Shown: positions 10,553 to 18,542 of the stretch, one piece after another
How positions within the stretch are numbered: position 1 is the stretch's first letter
How the letters are laid out: each line of letters starts with the position of its first letter
Program-made: the position numbers and the translations under genes
Source of the DNA: Cellvibrio japonicus Ueda107
GTDB lineage: Bacteria; Pseudomonadota; Gammaproteobacteria; Pseudomonadales; Cellvibrionaceae
Direction of reading: 5' to 3'
NCBI RefSeq assembly: GCF_000019225.1
Contig: NC_010995.1
Span: 3,728,501-3,792,500, forward strand
Length of the DNA stretch: 64,000 bases
Notes under the pieces: model-generated
Told to the model about the DNA's origin: nothing
Database searches by the model: none
The model's input: only the letters and a program-made list of their open reading frames with translations

Positions 10553-11011
10553 TTATTGGCGCTGGCGCCAATGGTCGGAAGTGAGCACTTGCTGACGACC
10601 AAAACGTTCCTGGTCTTCCCCGGTTGCCCCCTCCTTGCATTCCCCTTTCACCCACAGGTGACTGGGGGCCAAACTCCGATCCAATTCCATAAAGCCCTCG
10701 CGGCAATAACCGGATTGACGCACCACATAGGCCACATTTTCCAGGAGGCGTTCGGGCGTTGAACGGTTGATCTGGATACCCCCTTGCATCGGTGGACGGG
10801 CGGGCCCGCCACTGGTAGCCACCTGGATCCGGTCAGGCTGTTGCGGCATGCGCAACCGGTACACGAACATCTTGCTGGTATTAGGCAGAATCTCCACTTC
10901 CAGCGTTTCCTGGATGGAATCATTGATATAGCTGCGACCGGGTGAGGAGCATGCGACAAGCAGTGCTGCAAACACGGCTACCACGATCAGGCTGCTGGCC
11001 GTTCTAATCAT
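10553..11011 (-). CDS. Small hypothetical lipoprotein
   Basis: 152 aa. The N-terminus is a lipoprotein signal with lipobox LVAC and the lipidated Cys near residue 21, followed by SS, which suits an outer-membrane lipoprotein. The mature part has a short conserved-looking core (LPNTSKMFVYRLRMPQQPDRIQVATSGG, which I show only in part: LPNTSKMFVYRLRMP) and two further cysteines. I do not recognise a family. It is divergent from the FlgT-like gene at 11140 with a 128-bp shared promoter region, so a role near flagellar or envelope assembly is possible but unproven. Confidence 0.65.
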   Translation of the reverse strand: MIRTASSLIVVAVFAALLVACSSPGRSYINDSIQETLEVEILPNTSKMFVYRLRMPQQPDRIQVATSGGPARPPMQGGIQINRSTPERLLENVAYVVRQSGYCREGFMELDRSLAPSHLWVKGECKEGATGEDQERFGRQQVLTSDHWRQRQ

Positions 11012-11139
11012 TCATTACCTCATCTTGTGTCTCGGGGCCAGGCCGGCCCCGGTAAAGAGCCGGGTTAAAGGTTTCAGCAAAAAAGCCGACATTATCAGGT
11101 ATCCAATCCCACTATAGCCGCTATTCTCTGGAGCCTGCT

Positions 11140-12270
11140 ATGGGTTCAACACCAGCCGGTATGGCTACACCATTACTCACATCCTGCAGGCATCCGCTAT
11201 TGACCCTCCTGCCTGGCGCGGGTTTCCTATTTTGCCTGGGATTATTCATGGCAAGTGCCACCCAATCCCAAGCGGAACCGCTGATACCAGAAGATATCGC
11301 CTACCAACCCGGCCCCAGGCCAGTTAGCGATACGACACCGACCAGCCTTCCGCCTCCGGTGGCAGAACCGGAGCCAGACGCCATCCGGATGGAGCCCCCG
11401 GTGGCGCCAACCGATACCTGCAAGCGCCAATCACCACTGCGCAAAACCTTAACCCTCACCAGCTTTACACGGCTCAGCCCCCACATGGCCAATGCCGGCG
11501 GCCTGCACGAGCTGGAGCAGGGGCTGCCCCAACTGCTGCGCGATGAACTCATGCAGCGCGAGGTTATCAGTGCAAACCTGCTCAACCAGGGCATAGCCCA
11601 AGAGGCAACCGAAGATCAACGCCAGCGCCAGGCCCAGGAGTTGGCCCGCCGCCATCACACCCAGTTTGTCCTGGCGGGCAGCATTCTCGACATGACGATG
11701 GATGACCCGGGTCGCCAATACAATCCCGGCCTGTGGCAAGGTGCAGCCAATCTGTTTCACGACCTGACGACGATTACCAGCCGCGATAAACGCACACGCC
11801 AGTTGGCCCTCTACCTGGAATTGCGCGATGGCTTCACCGGGGAGGCCCTGCTCAGCCGCCGCTACCACACCCAGGGAATCTGGAACCAGCAAGGCGCCCC
11901 CAGATTCAATTCCGCCGCCTTCCATCGCAGCGACTATGGCAAGGCCATCTATGAACTGGTAGGGCAAATGGGGGAGGACCTGGCCAACACCCTTGCCTGC
12001 CAGCCCTTTATCGCCGCGATTGATGCCGCTCCCGGTCGGCCGCAAGTCATTATTGATAGCGGCGCCAACCAGGGGTTGCGTGCAGGCGACCAGATGGAGC
12101 TTTATCAGTTGCTGGTAGTGCCATCCCAAACCCGATACATGGCCAGCGAAACCCGCCTGATCAAACGCAATAGCCGACTGCAACTGCAAGAGGTTTATCC
12201 ATCCCACAGCACTGCCGTCCTGGTAGACGGCCAGTACCTGAACGGTGCCTTCCTCGCGATTAGCGATTAG
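11140..12270 (+). CDS. FlgT-like flagellar assembly protein (probable)
   Basis: 376 aa. A cleavable signal ends near ATQSQA around residue 45. A proline-rich spacer follows to about residue 95, then a TolB-N/CsgG-like domain (about 100-290; includes LTSFTRLSPH, FVLAGSILDM) and a C-terminal SH3-like barrel (GANQGLRAGDQMELYQL to the end). This order matches the middle and C-terminal domains of FlgT, the periplasmic H-ring protein of sodium-driven flagella. The FlgT N-terminal domain is not recognisable and appears replaced by the proline-rich stretch. It converges with the halogenase gene with only 5 bp between stops. No other flagellar gene is in the window, so the call is moderate. Confidence 0.55.
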   Translation: MGSTPAGMATPLLTSCRHPLLTLLPGAGFLFCLGLFMASATQSQAEPLIPEDIAYQPGPRPVSDTTPTSLPPPVAEPEPDAIRMEPPVAPTDTCKRQSPLRKTLTLTSFTRLSPHMANAGGLHELEQGLPQLLRDELMQREVISANLLNQGIAQEATEDQRQRQAQELARRHHTQFVLAGSILDMTMDDPGRQYNPGLWQGAANLFHDLTTITSRDKRTRQLALYLELRDGFTGEALLSRRYHTQGIWNQQGAPRFNSAAFHRSDYGKAIYELVGQMGEDLANTLACQPFIAAIDAAPGRPQVIIDSGANQGLRAGDQMELYQLLVVPSQTRYMASETRLIKRNSRLQLQEVYPSHSTAVLVDGQYLNGAFLAISD

Positions 12271-12275
12271 ACACG

Positions 12276-13787
12276 TCAAAAACCCCGGGGAAATTGCCTG
12301 GCCAGGTATTCATCATGGCTGGGCAGTCCCTCTACCATTTTGGCAATGGCAGTACGTGCCAATTGCAGGGTTTCACGAATCTGTACGTAATCCAGATTAT
12401 CAACCCGCGGGCAATATTTGTGCGGACGGATCCCCATACCCTCAAACACAGACTGCCAGTTACTACTACGAAAGAGTTCATCGCTGGCTTCCGGAACCAA
12501 GCCATGGGCAGTGAATAACGCTATGCGCTCCTGTAATGAATCGGGGATTGGCATTTGGCGGCACCAGCGCCAGAAATCACTGTCATTGCGCCGGCTAGTG
12601 CAGTAATGCAGCAGGATAAAGTCGCGCACCTCTTCATAATCTGCCGCAATGCGGCGGTTGTAGGCGCGCGCCAGGCTGGGCTCACACTCGGCATCCGGAA
12701 AATAACGCAGGAAAAAATCCATACCGCGAACAATCAGGTGAATCGCCGTCGATTCCAGCGGCTCCACAAATCCGGCCGCCAAACCCAACGCCAAACAATT
12801 TCCCTGCCAGACGACCTTGCGGCGTCCACTGGTAAAGTGGATCAGGCGCGGTTCATTAAGCCGCGCAGCATCCAAATGCCGCAATAAGGTACTTTTTGCC
12901 TCCGCATCGCTGCAAAAACGACTGGCATAGACATAGCCATGGCCAGTGCCGTTGCGCAGGGGAATACGCCAGGACCACCCGGCCTTGCGCGCCGTAGCAG
13001 TGGTGTAGGGCATCCTCGAACCGGCCACGTCCGTCTTTACTACCAGTGCGCGATCACAGGGTAAATAGTGTGACCAATCCTCCAGTTCCACCCCCATCGC
13101 CTCACCAATCAACAGCGCGCGGAAACCGGAACAATCAATAAAGAAATCCCCGTCCACCCGCGTGCCATCCTGCAACTGCAGTGCCTGAATAAAACCGCGC
13201 TGGTCGCGCTCGCTGGACACACACTTACCCTGGATGCTTTTAACGCCCCGGGCTTCAGCATAACGACGCAAATAGGCAGCAACCAATTTGGCATCCAGGT
13301 GCACCGCGTAGTGGGCGCCACCAATCGGGGTATTTTGCGCCTGCCCCGGTGGAAAGAAACGCTCTCTCGCCGCCATGACGGCACAGGGGGAAAAATCCTC
13401 CAGTGGATAATGCTCGCCCGCAAGGCTCGCCTTTAACCAGCACTGGTAAAAATCCTGGTTCTCTATACGTTTTCCAATGCTGCCGTAGGGATGGAAATAG
13501 CTGTGCCGGGATTCGCGCCAGTCAATAAATTTAATGCCCAATTTGTAGCAGGCCTGGGTTTCACGCATGAAATCCTGCTCATCAATCCCCAGGCTGTGAA
13601 TGAGGTGCAATATGGGAGGGATAGTGGACTCCCCTACCCCAATCGGCCCCAGCTCCTCGGACTCGATCACAGTGACCCGGCACAGTGTCGGCTTGAGATG
13701 GGCAGCCAGCATCGCCGCAGCAATCCAACCGGAGGTGCCACCGCCGAGAACAACAATATCTTTGATGGATTTCATGGATGTATTCAT
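12276..13787 (-). CDS. Flavin-dependent (tryptophan) halogenase family protein
   Basis: 503 aa FAD enzyme. The nucleotide-binding GGGTSGW motif is at 15-21, the conserved GVGESTIPP segment near 50-58 and the candidate catalytic lysine K82 in ACYKLGIKF; the WxWxIP motif appears as WSWRIP. These residues define FADH2-dependent halogenases that make hypohalous acid and a lysine-bound halogenating species. Many proteobacterial homologues sit beside TonB receptors with no known halogenated product, and substrate cannot be read from sequence. No flavin reductase or biosynthetic gene is adjacent; oxyR lies just upstream on the same strand, 24 bp away. Confidence 0.85.
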   Translation of the reverse strand: MNTSMKSIKDIVVLGGGTSGWIAAAMLAAHLKPTLCRVTVIESEELGPIGVGESTIPPILHLIHSLGIDEQDFMRETQACYKLGIKFIDWRESRHSYFHPYGSIGKRIENQDFYQCWLKASLAGEHYPLEDFSPCAVMAARERFFPPGQAQNTPIGGAHYAVHLDAKLVAAYLRRYAEARGVKSIQGKCVSSERDQRGFIQALQLQDGTRVDGDFFIDCSGFRALLIGEAMGVELEDWSHYLPCDRALVVKTDVAGSRMPYTTATARKAGWSWRIPLRNGTGHGYVYASRFCSDAEAKSTLLRHLDAARLNEPRLIHFTSGRRKVVWQGNCLALGLAAGFVEPLESTAIHLIVRGMDFFLRYFPDAECEPSLARAYNRRIAADYEEVRDFILLHYCTSRRNDSDFWRWCRQMPIPDSLQERIALFTAHGLVPEASDELFRSSNWQSVFEGMGIRPHKYCPRVDNLDYVQIRETLQLARTAIAKMVEGLPSHDEYLARQFPRGF

Positions 13788-13811
13788 GGATATCTATTGT
13801 CTTTATTCCAC

Positions 13812-14753
13812 TTACCAGGAGGCTTGCAGCAGGGACTGGGCGTCGCCGTCTGCCTCTGTGGTAAACCCCCACCAGGAACTGCTGCAGGTTTGAATGGCCC
13901 GGCGCAATACATCAATGGCACGATAGCGGGGAAAGCTGCTGCGCCAGGCCAATCCCAACGTACGCTGCCCTATGGCCAATGGTCGCGCCGCTACACGGCT
14001 TGCCCGACACAGTGAAACCTCCGCTGCGGAGGCGGGAACTATGCTAACCCCCATACCAGCTGCCACCAGATTACGTAACATTTCCAGGCTATTCACCGAA
14101 ACCGTCTCCGGCTGCAATGCCGCCCAGGGACACAGGGCCAGCGCCTGATCGCGCAAACAATGTCCTTCCGCCATCAACAACAAGGGCTCCTGCGCGATAT
14201 CCGGAATATCCACTATCTGTTTGCAGGCCAGGGGATGGGCCCGGGGTACCAGTACCACCAAAGGCTCGTCAAACAAACGCTGGGTGACTACCTCAGGCAT
14301 GGCAAATGGCAGAGGTATCAGAACCGTATCCACTACCCCGTCGCGCAGCTTTCGTCGCAGTGACTCAGCGGTATCTTCCTGCACATAGAGCGGCATTTCC
14401 GGTGCCCACTGCTGCAGCTGGGCAATCAACTGTGGCAACAGATAGGGCCCCAGGGTCGTCAAGGTGCCCAGGACAAGCGGTGCGGCCAGCTGGTCCCTGC
14501 CCGCCTCAGCAAGGGATTTGATATCGGCAACACTCGCCAGCACAACCCTCGCTTGCGCAATGATAGGAGCGCCCTCAGGCGTCAACTTAATACTGGTTTT
14601 GGTGCGTTCAAACAACACAACACCCAGCTCTTCCTCCAGTTTGCGCAATGCAATGCTGAGGGTAGGCTGACTAACATGGCAGCGTGCGGCAGTGCGCCCG
14701 ATGTGCAATTCATCGGCCAGTGTCGTTATGTAACGCAACTCAATCAGCGTCAT
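13812..14753 (-). CDS. oxyR: LysR-type peroxide sensor OxyR
   Basis: 313 aa. The N-terminal winged helix (MTLIELRYITTLADELHIGR, CHVSQPTLSIALRKLEEELG in part) is followed by the OxyR regulatory domain. The redox pair falls at Cys199 and Cys208 in EGHCLRDQALALC, the same numbers as in E. coli OxyR, where their disulfide switches the regulator on under peroxide stress. It is divergent from the CPA2 antiporter gene at 14974. The halogenase-like gene starts 24 bp downstream on the same strand, so the two may be co-transcribed. Confidence 0.95.
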   Translation of the reverse strand: MTLIELRYITTLADELHIGRTAARCHVSQPTLSIALRKLEEELGVVLFERTKTSIKLTPEGAPIIAQARVVLASVADIKSLAEAGRDQLAAPLVLGTLTTLGPYLLPQLIAQLQQWAPEMPLYVQEDTAESLRRKLRDGVVDTVLIPLPFAMPEVVTQRLFDEPLVVLVPRAHPLACKQIVDIPDIAQEPLLLMAEGHCLRDQALALCPWAALQPETVSVNSLEMLRNLVAAGMGVSIVPASAAEVSLCRASRVAARPLAIGQRTLGLAWRSSFPRYRAIDVLRRAIQTCSSSWWGFTTEADGDAQSLLQASW

Positions 14754-14973
14754 AAAAACGGGATATCCATGGGAAAGAGAGGCCAGGGCTGGCGGCCAGT
14801 TTGCCTGTAAAGAATAGATTCGGTAAAGCAGTATCCCTACATTTGAAAATCGTCATAGCTAGAATTAATGACCTTCAAATTGTCCCCGCCATGTCGCTTC
14901 CGTTACAACTGTCGTTTTATTTAACAATACAAACAGCATAACAACTTATTCAACAGTTATTCGGTTAATTCCC

Positions 14974-16284
14974 ATGTCTATTGCACAACTGTCTGTCGTC
15001 TTTTTCCTGCAAATGTTTATTATCCTGCTCGTCTGCCGCGTGGTCGGCTGGATAGGGCGCAAGTACCTGCACCAGCCCCAGGTGGTCGGCGAGATGGTTG
15101 CCGGGGTGATCCTCGGCCCCTCACTGTTCGGCCTGTTGCTGCCGGAGCTCCAGAAAGCCGTTTTCCCGGTGGAAACCAAGGGTGTGCTCTATGTGGGCGC
15201 CCAGCTGGGTGTAGGCCTTTACATGTTCCTGGTAGGCTTGGGATTCCGCGCCGACCATTTTAAAACCAACGTGAAAAGTGCAGCGGCGGTATCCATTTCC
15301 GGCATGGCGGCGCCCTTCCTGGTGGCCATCCTCATTACTCCCTGGCTGATGAGTGTACCCGGCCTCTTCTCCGAAAGCGCGACCCGGTTCAACGCCACCC
15401 TGTTTATGGGCGCCTGTATCGCCATCACAGCCTTTCCCATGCTCGCGCGCATCATCCACGAGCGCGGCCTCAGCCAGACCAAGCTGGGAACATTGTCATT
15501 GTCGGCCGGCGCTATCGATGACGCCGGTGCCTGGTGCGTGTTGGCCATCGTATTGGCCAGCTTTGGCGCCGGTGCCGGCGTTGCCTACACCGCCATTATC
15601 GGCGGCATCCTGTTTGCCAGTTTTATGATCCTGGTTGCGCCCAAGCTGCTGGCACCGCTGGCTCGCTACGCCGAAGGGCAGCAAACCCTCAGCCCCACCC
15701 TGCTGTCTATCGTGCTGATGCTGTTCATGCTGTCGGCCTTTATCGCCGATGCAATCGGCCTGCATGCAGTATTTGGCGGTTTCCTGTTGGGAGCCATCAT
15801 GCCGCGCGGCAAGTTGACCAATGAAGTAAAACGCCAGTTGGAACCCTTCGTCGTGATCCTGTTACTCCCCATGTTCTTTACCTATTCCGGCCTGAATACC
15901 CAACTGACCATGGTCAATAACCTGGAATTGCTGGCAATTGCCCTGGTCATTTTGGCTGGCTCCATTGCCGCCAAAGGTGTCGCCTGCTGGGGGGCGGCGC
16001 GCCTGTGCGGAGCAGACAATCGCACCGCGATGGGTATTGGTGCACTCATGAATGCACGCGGCCTGATGGAGCTTATTATCATCAATATCGGTTTGCAGGC
16101 CGGGGTGATTGGCCCAGCCCTCTTCTCCATGATGGTGCTGATGGCCATAGTAACCACGCTGATGGCCTCCCCCCTGTTTGAAGTGGTCTACGGCAAGCGC
16201 GCCCGTGAAATGGGTGAGCTGGAAGCATTGAGCAAGGATGAACAAAGTCACCAGCCCACGCCCCAAACGACCTCGCCAACCTGA
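14974..16284 (+). CDS. CPA2-family cation:proton antiporter
   Basis: 436 aa with about 12 hydrophobic segments and the Na_H_Exchanger fold (PF00999 type), including AGVILGPSLFG near the N-terminus and the GAIDDAGAW acidic pair in mid-membrane. Relatives exchange Na+ or K+ for H+ across the inner membrane. There is no C-terminal TrkA-N domain, so it is not a full KefB/KefC; the short tail is charged. Divergent from oxyR. A terminator follows at about 16311. Confidence 0.85.
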   Translation: MSIAQLSVVFFLQMFIILLVCRVVGWIGRKYLHQPQVVGEMVAGVILGPSLFGLLLPELQKAVFPVETKGVLYVGAQLGVGLYMFLVGLGFRADHFKTNVKSAAAVSISGMAAPFLVAILITPWLMSVPGLFSESATRFNATLFMGACIAITAFPMLARIIHERGLSQTKLGTLSLSAGAIDDAGAWCVLAIVLASFGAGAGVAYTAIIGGILFASFMILVAPKLLAPLARYAEGQQTLSPTLLSIVLMLFMLSAFIADAIGLHAVFGGFLLGAIMPRGKLTNEVKRQLEPFVVILLLPMFFTYSGLNTQLTMVNNLELLAIALVILAGSIAAKGVACWGAARLCGADNRTAMGIGALMNARGLMELIIINIGLQAGVIGPALFSMMVLMAIVTTLMASPLFEVVYGKRAREMGELEALSKDEQSHQPTPQTTSPT

Positions 16285-16310
16285 CAAGGCACCCGCTTTT
16301 GCCAATCCTC

Positions 16311-16337
16311 AGCCCGGTCTCACGCCCGGGCTTTTTT
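16311..16337 (+). terminator. Rho-independent terminator after the antiporter gene
   Basis: AGCCCGG / CCCGGGCT stem followed by six T, 27 bp beyond the antiporter stop. Confidence 0.85.
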
Positions 16338-16525
16338 ATGCCATCGCCCATCAATACTGTCGAAATATTTTACGTACATCACACTTAAATCCAGGGCATT
16401 CCATTTTTTGGGTAAAACGCGTCGCTTTTTATGATGGAGATCAATGTATTAGGGAATGTGGCGCGGGATTTGCCTTGGGAGGCTCAGCAGTAAAACCACT
16501 CAACGTTTCACCATGGACTCTCTCT

Positions 16526-17353
16526 ATGCGTACTCTAACAATCATCATCGCAGGACTTGCGATGGCATTTGGTGCTGCCACAGCCAGTGCCGCCCCTATC
16601 GGCTTCGACCTGAACAGCCCTGACAGCCGCACCGGTATTTCTAACAGCACCTATGCCAAAGGCTACAACTACAGTGAAGACGACATAGGTTTGAACATCA
16701 CCGGCTGGTCTTACGGCACCAAAACCACGACAACCCAAACCTGTACCAAGTACAACAAAAAAGGCCAGTGCACCAAGTACGCAACCACGACCACCACCAG
16801 CGTGGTAGAAGCCATTGAGCAGGATTTTGTTGGTAAGTGGGATGGCCTGGGCATAGAGAAAACCGACAGTCCCAATCACGCCATCGATAACGAAAATGGC
16901 GACTACGACATGCTGTTACTCAGCTTCGATCAACTGGTAAAACTGACCTCGCTGGACTTGGGCTGGATCTATCTGGATAGCGACATTTCCATCCTGGCCT
17001 TCGATGGTGATACATTCGACAGCAGCTCCCTGCTGGGTAAAAAATGGCAAGACCTGCTGCTCGAAAACTGGTTCAGTGTCGGAAATTATTACAATGTTGA
17101 TTACAGTGCCAACTCCGGACTGGTTAACACCAATGGTTATACCGCCAAGTACTGGTTGATCGGTGCCTACAATCCCAACCTGGGTGGCAGCTGGGATGGC
17201 GATAACCTCAACTACACAGGCCAGACCGACTATTTCAAACTCAAGGGCGTCACCGTAGAGAAGCCCCCGGTTATTGAACTCCCCGAGCCATCTGCATTCC
17301 TGCTGGTACTGTTGGGCTTGATCGGTATTGGATTGCGCCGCAGCAAACGCTAG
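16526..17353 (+). CDS. PEP-CTERM sorting domain protein
   Basis: 275 aa from the ATG at 16526, which begins a clear signal peptide (MRTLTIIIAGLAMAFGAATASAA). The frame is open further upstream, but that part overlaps the antiporter gene and its terminator and is not coding-like. The C-terminus is a textbook PEP-CTERM tail: LPEPSAFLLVLLGLIGIG then RRSKR. Such proteins are cut and anchored or exported by an exosortase (EpsH/XrtA type), which is not in this window. The middle has a threonine-rich patch with two CTKY motifs (about 70-85) and many aromatic and aspartate residues. Function beyond surface or matrix location is unknown. A strong terminator follows. Confidence 0.85.
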   Translation: MRTLTIIIAGLAMAFGAATASAAPIGFDLNSPDSRTGISNSTYAKGYNYSEDDIGLNITGWSYGTKTTTTQTCTKYNKKGQCTKYATTTTTSVVEAIEQDFVGKWDGLGIEKTDSPNHAIDNENGDYDMLLLSFDQLVKLTSLDLGWIYLDSDISILAFDGDTFDSSSLLGKKWQDLLLENWFSVGNYYNVDYSANSGLVNTNGYTAKYWLIGAYNPNLGGSWDGDNLNYTGQTDYFKLKGVTVEKPPVIELPEPSAFLLVLLGLIGIGLRRSKR

Positions 17354-17372
17354 ACCTGCCTCATACCGCAGT

Positions 17373-17400
17373 AAAAAGGGCGCCTAAGGCGCCCTTTTTT
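17373..17400 (+). terminator. Rho-independent terminator after the PEP-CTERM gene
   Basis: AAAAGGGCGCC / GGCGCCCTTTTTT, near-perfect and palindromic with a short loop; it can act in both directions. Confidence 0.9.
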
Positions 17401-17625
17401 GTGGCTTGCCATCCCTGGCAGCCACCCTGCGGGCCGTCGTGCCACGACGTCAAAAATCACTCCCGGCGATTTTTTGTGGCTTGCCATTCATGGCAGCCGC
17501 CCTTCAGGCCGTCACGTAGTGGTGCCAGCAATTGTTCCTGACGATTTTTTGCGGCTTGCCATCCATGGCAGCCGCCCTCCGGGCCGTCGCGTAGCGACGT
17601 CAAAAATCGTTCCCGACGATTTTTT
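17401..17625. repeat. Three tandem 75-bp repeats with internal hairpins
   Basis: Three direct copies with a period of exactly 75 bp start at 17401, 17476 and 17551; a short extra piece continues to about 17631. Each unit begins G(T/C)GGCTTGCCAT, passes through a GCCAT-CCATGGC dyad, then GGGCCGTCGCGTAGCGACG (hairpin CGTCGC-GTA-GCGACG in copy 3), then AAAATCGT-tcccg-ACGATTTTTT, a terminator-like stem with T tract. Copies differ at scattered bases. No coding potential is evident, though all three keep one frame open because 75 is a multiple of three. It fills most of the 390 bp between the PEP-CTERM gene and the ThuA gene. Confidence 0.9.
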
Positions 17626-17741
17626 GTTGCCTCGAATTTTCAATCACTTATGATGGCGCTTCCCGACAGTAGACACCCGGGCGATGCCTGCCCGGACGCA
17701 AGAATAACAACCTGTAACGGATTTTCCCGAAGGGGTGCATT

Positions 17742-18512
17742 ATGTTCAAACGCTATCTGGCCGCGCTTGGCTTGTCAGCCCTGGCCACCCTGGTGCTCGC
17801 TATTCCGGCCCAGGCCCAGCAGTTCAAGGTACTGGTCTTTACCAAAACCATGGGCTGGCACCATGAATCCATCCACGATGGTATTACCGCCATGCGCACC
17901 CTGGCGCAACGTCACCATTTCGCAATGGATTGGCATGAGGATGCAGCGGTGTTTACCGATGAGCGGCTCAAACAATACCAGGTGATTATTTTCCTGCTGA
18001 CCAGTGGCGACATACTGAACGAGGAACAGCAGGCGGCGATGGAGCGTTTTATCCAGTCCGGTAAGGGATTTGTGGGCATCCACAGCGCCTCGGATACCGA
18101 ATACGATTGGGACTGGTACACCAGGATGGTGGGGCGGACGTTCCATATTCACCCGGAAATACAAACCGCACGCCTGGAGGTACTCAAACCGGATTTTCCG
18201 GGCCTGGAGCTGATGCCGAAAAAGCTCTGGTGGACAGAAGAATGGTATGAGTTTGGGGCCGAGCGCAGTAAGCACCTCAACTACATATTGGCCGTGAATG
18301 AAAAAACCTATAACCCCGCCGCCCAATGGGGCGAGAAAAAAACCGGGGGCATGGGTAAATTTCACCCCGTTGCCTGGTATCAGCAGTATGATGGCGGCCG
18401 CGCTTTTTACACGGCGCTGGGGCATCAGCCTGCTACCTATGCGGAACCCCTGTTCCTCGCCCACGTCTATGGCGGTATTTTTTGGGCGGCGACAGGCAAG
18501 GGACTGGATTAA
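17742..18512 (+). CDS. ThuA-like domain protein, secreted
   Basis: 256 aa with signal peptide to about AQA-26. The rest is a ThuA domain (trehalose-utilisation family, class I glutamine-amidotransferase-like fold): VLVFTKTMGWHHESI, then VIIFLLTSGDILNEEQ, GFVGIHSASDTEYDW, and a C-terminal GHQPATYAEPLF. ThuA-like proteins are often found with sugar-degrading or sugar-oxidising enzymes; the exact reaction is not established for this type. It is the first gene of a tight operon, 30 bp before the PMT gene. AAGGGG about 8 bases upstream supports the start. Confidence 0.85.
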   Translation: MFKRYLAALGLSALATLVLAIPAQAQQFKVLVFTKTMGWHHESIHDGITAMRTLAQRHHFAMDWHEDAAVFTDERLKQYQVIIFLLTSGDILNEEQQAAMERFIQSGKGFVGIHSASDTEYDWDWYTRMVGRTFHIHPEIQTARLEVLKPDFPGLELMPKKLWWTEEWYEFGAERSKHLNYILAVNEKTYNPAAQWGEKKTGGMGKFHPVAWYQQYDGGRAFYTALGHQPATYAEPLFLAHVYGGIFWAATGKGLD

Positions 18513-18542
18513 TAACAACACATAAAAACGATAGACACGACT

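Noticed and set aside
16238..16525. N-terminal extension of the PEP-CTERM protein
   Set aside because: Overlaps the antiporter end and its terminator; a signal peptide begins at 16526.
17401..17625. CRISPR array
   Set aside because: The 75-bp units are contiguous with no variable spacers.
17399..17653. Plus-strand frame through the 75-bp repeats
   Set aside because: Open only because the period is divisible by three; the sequence is hairpin-dominated.
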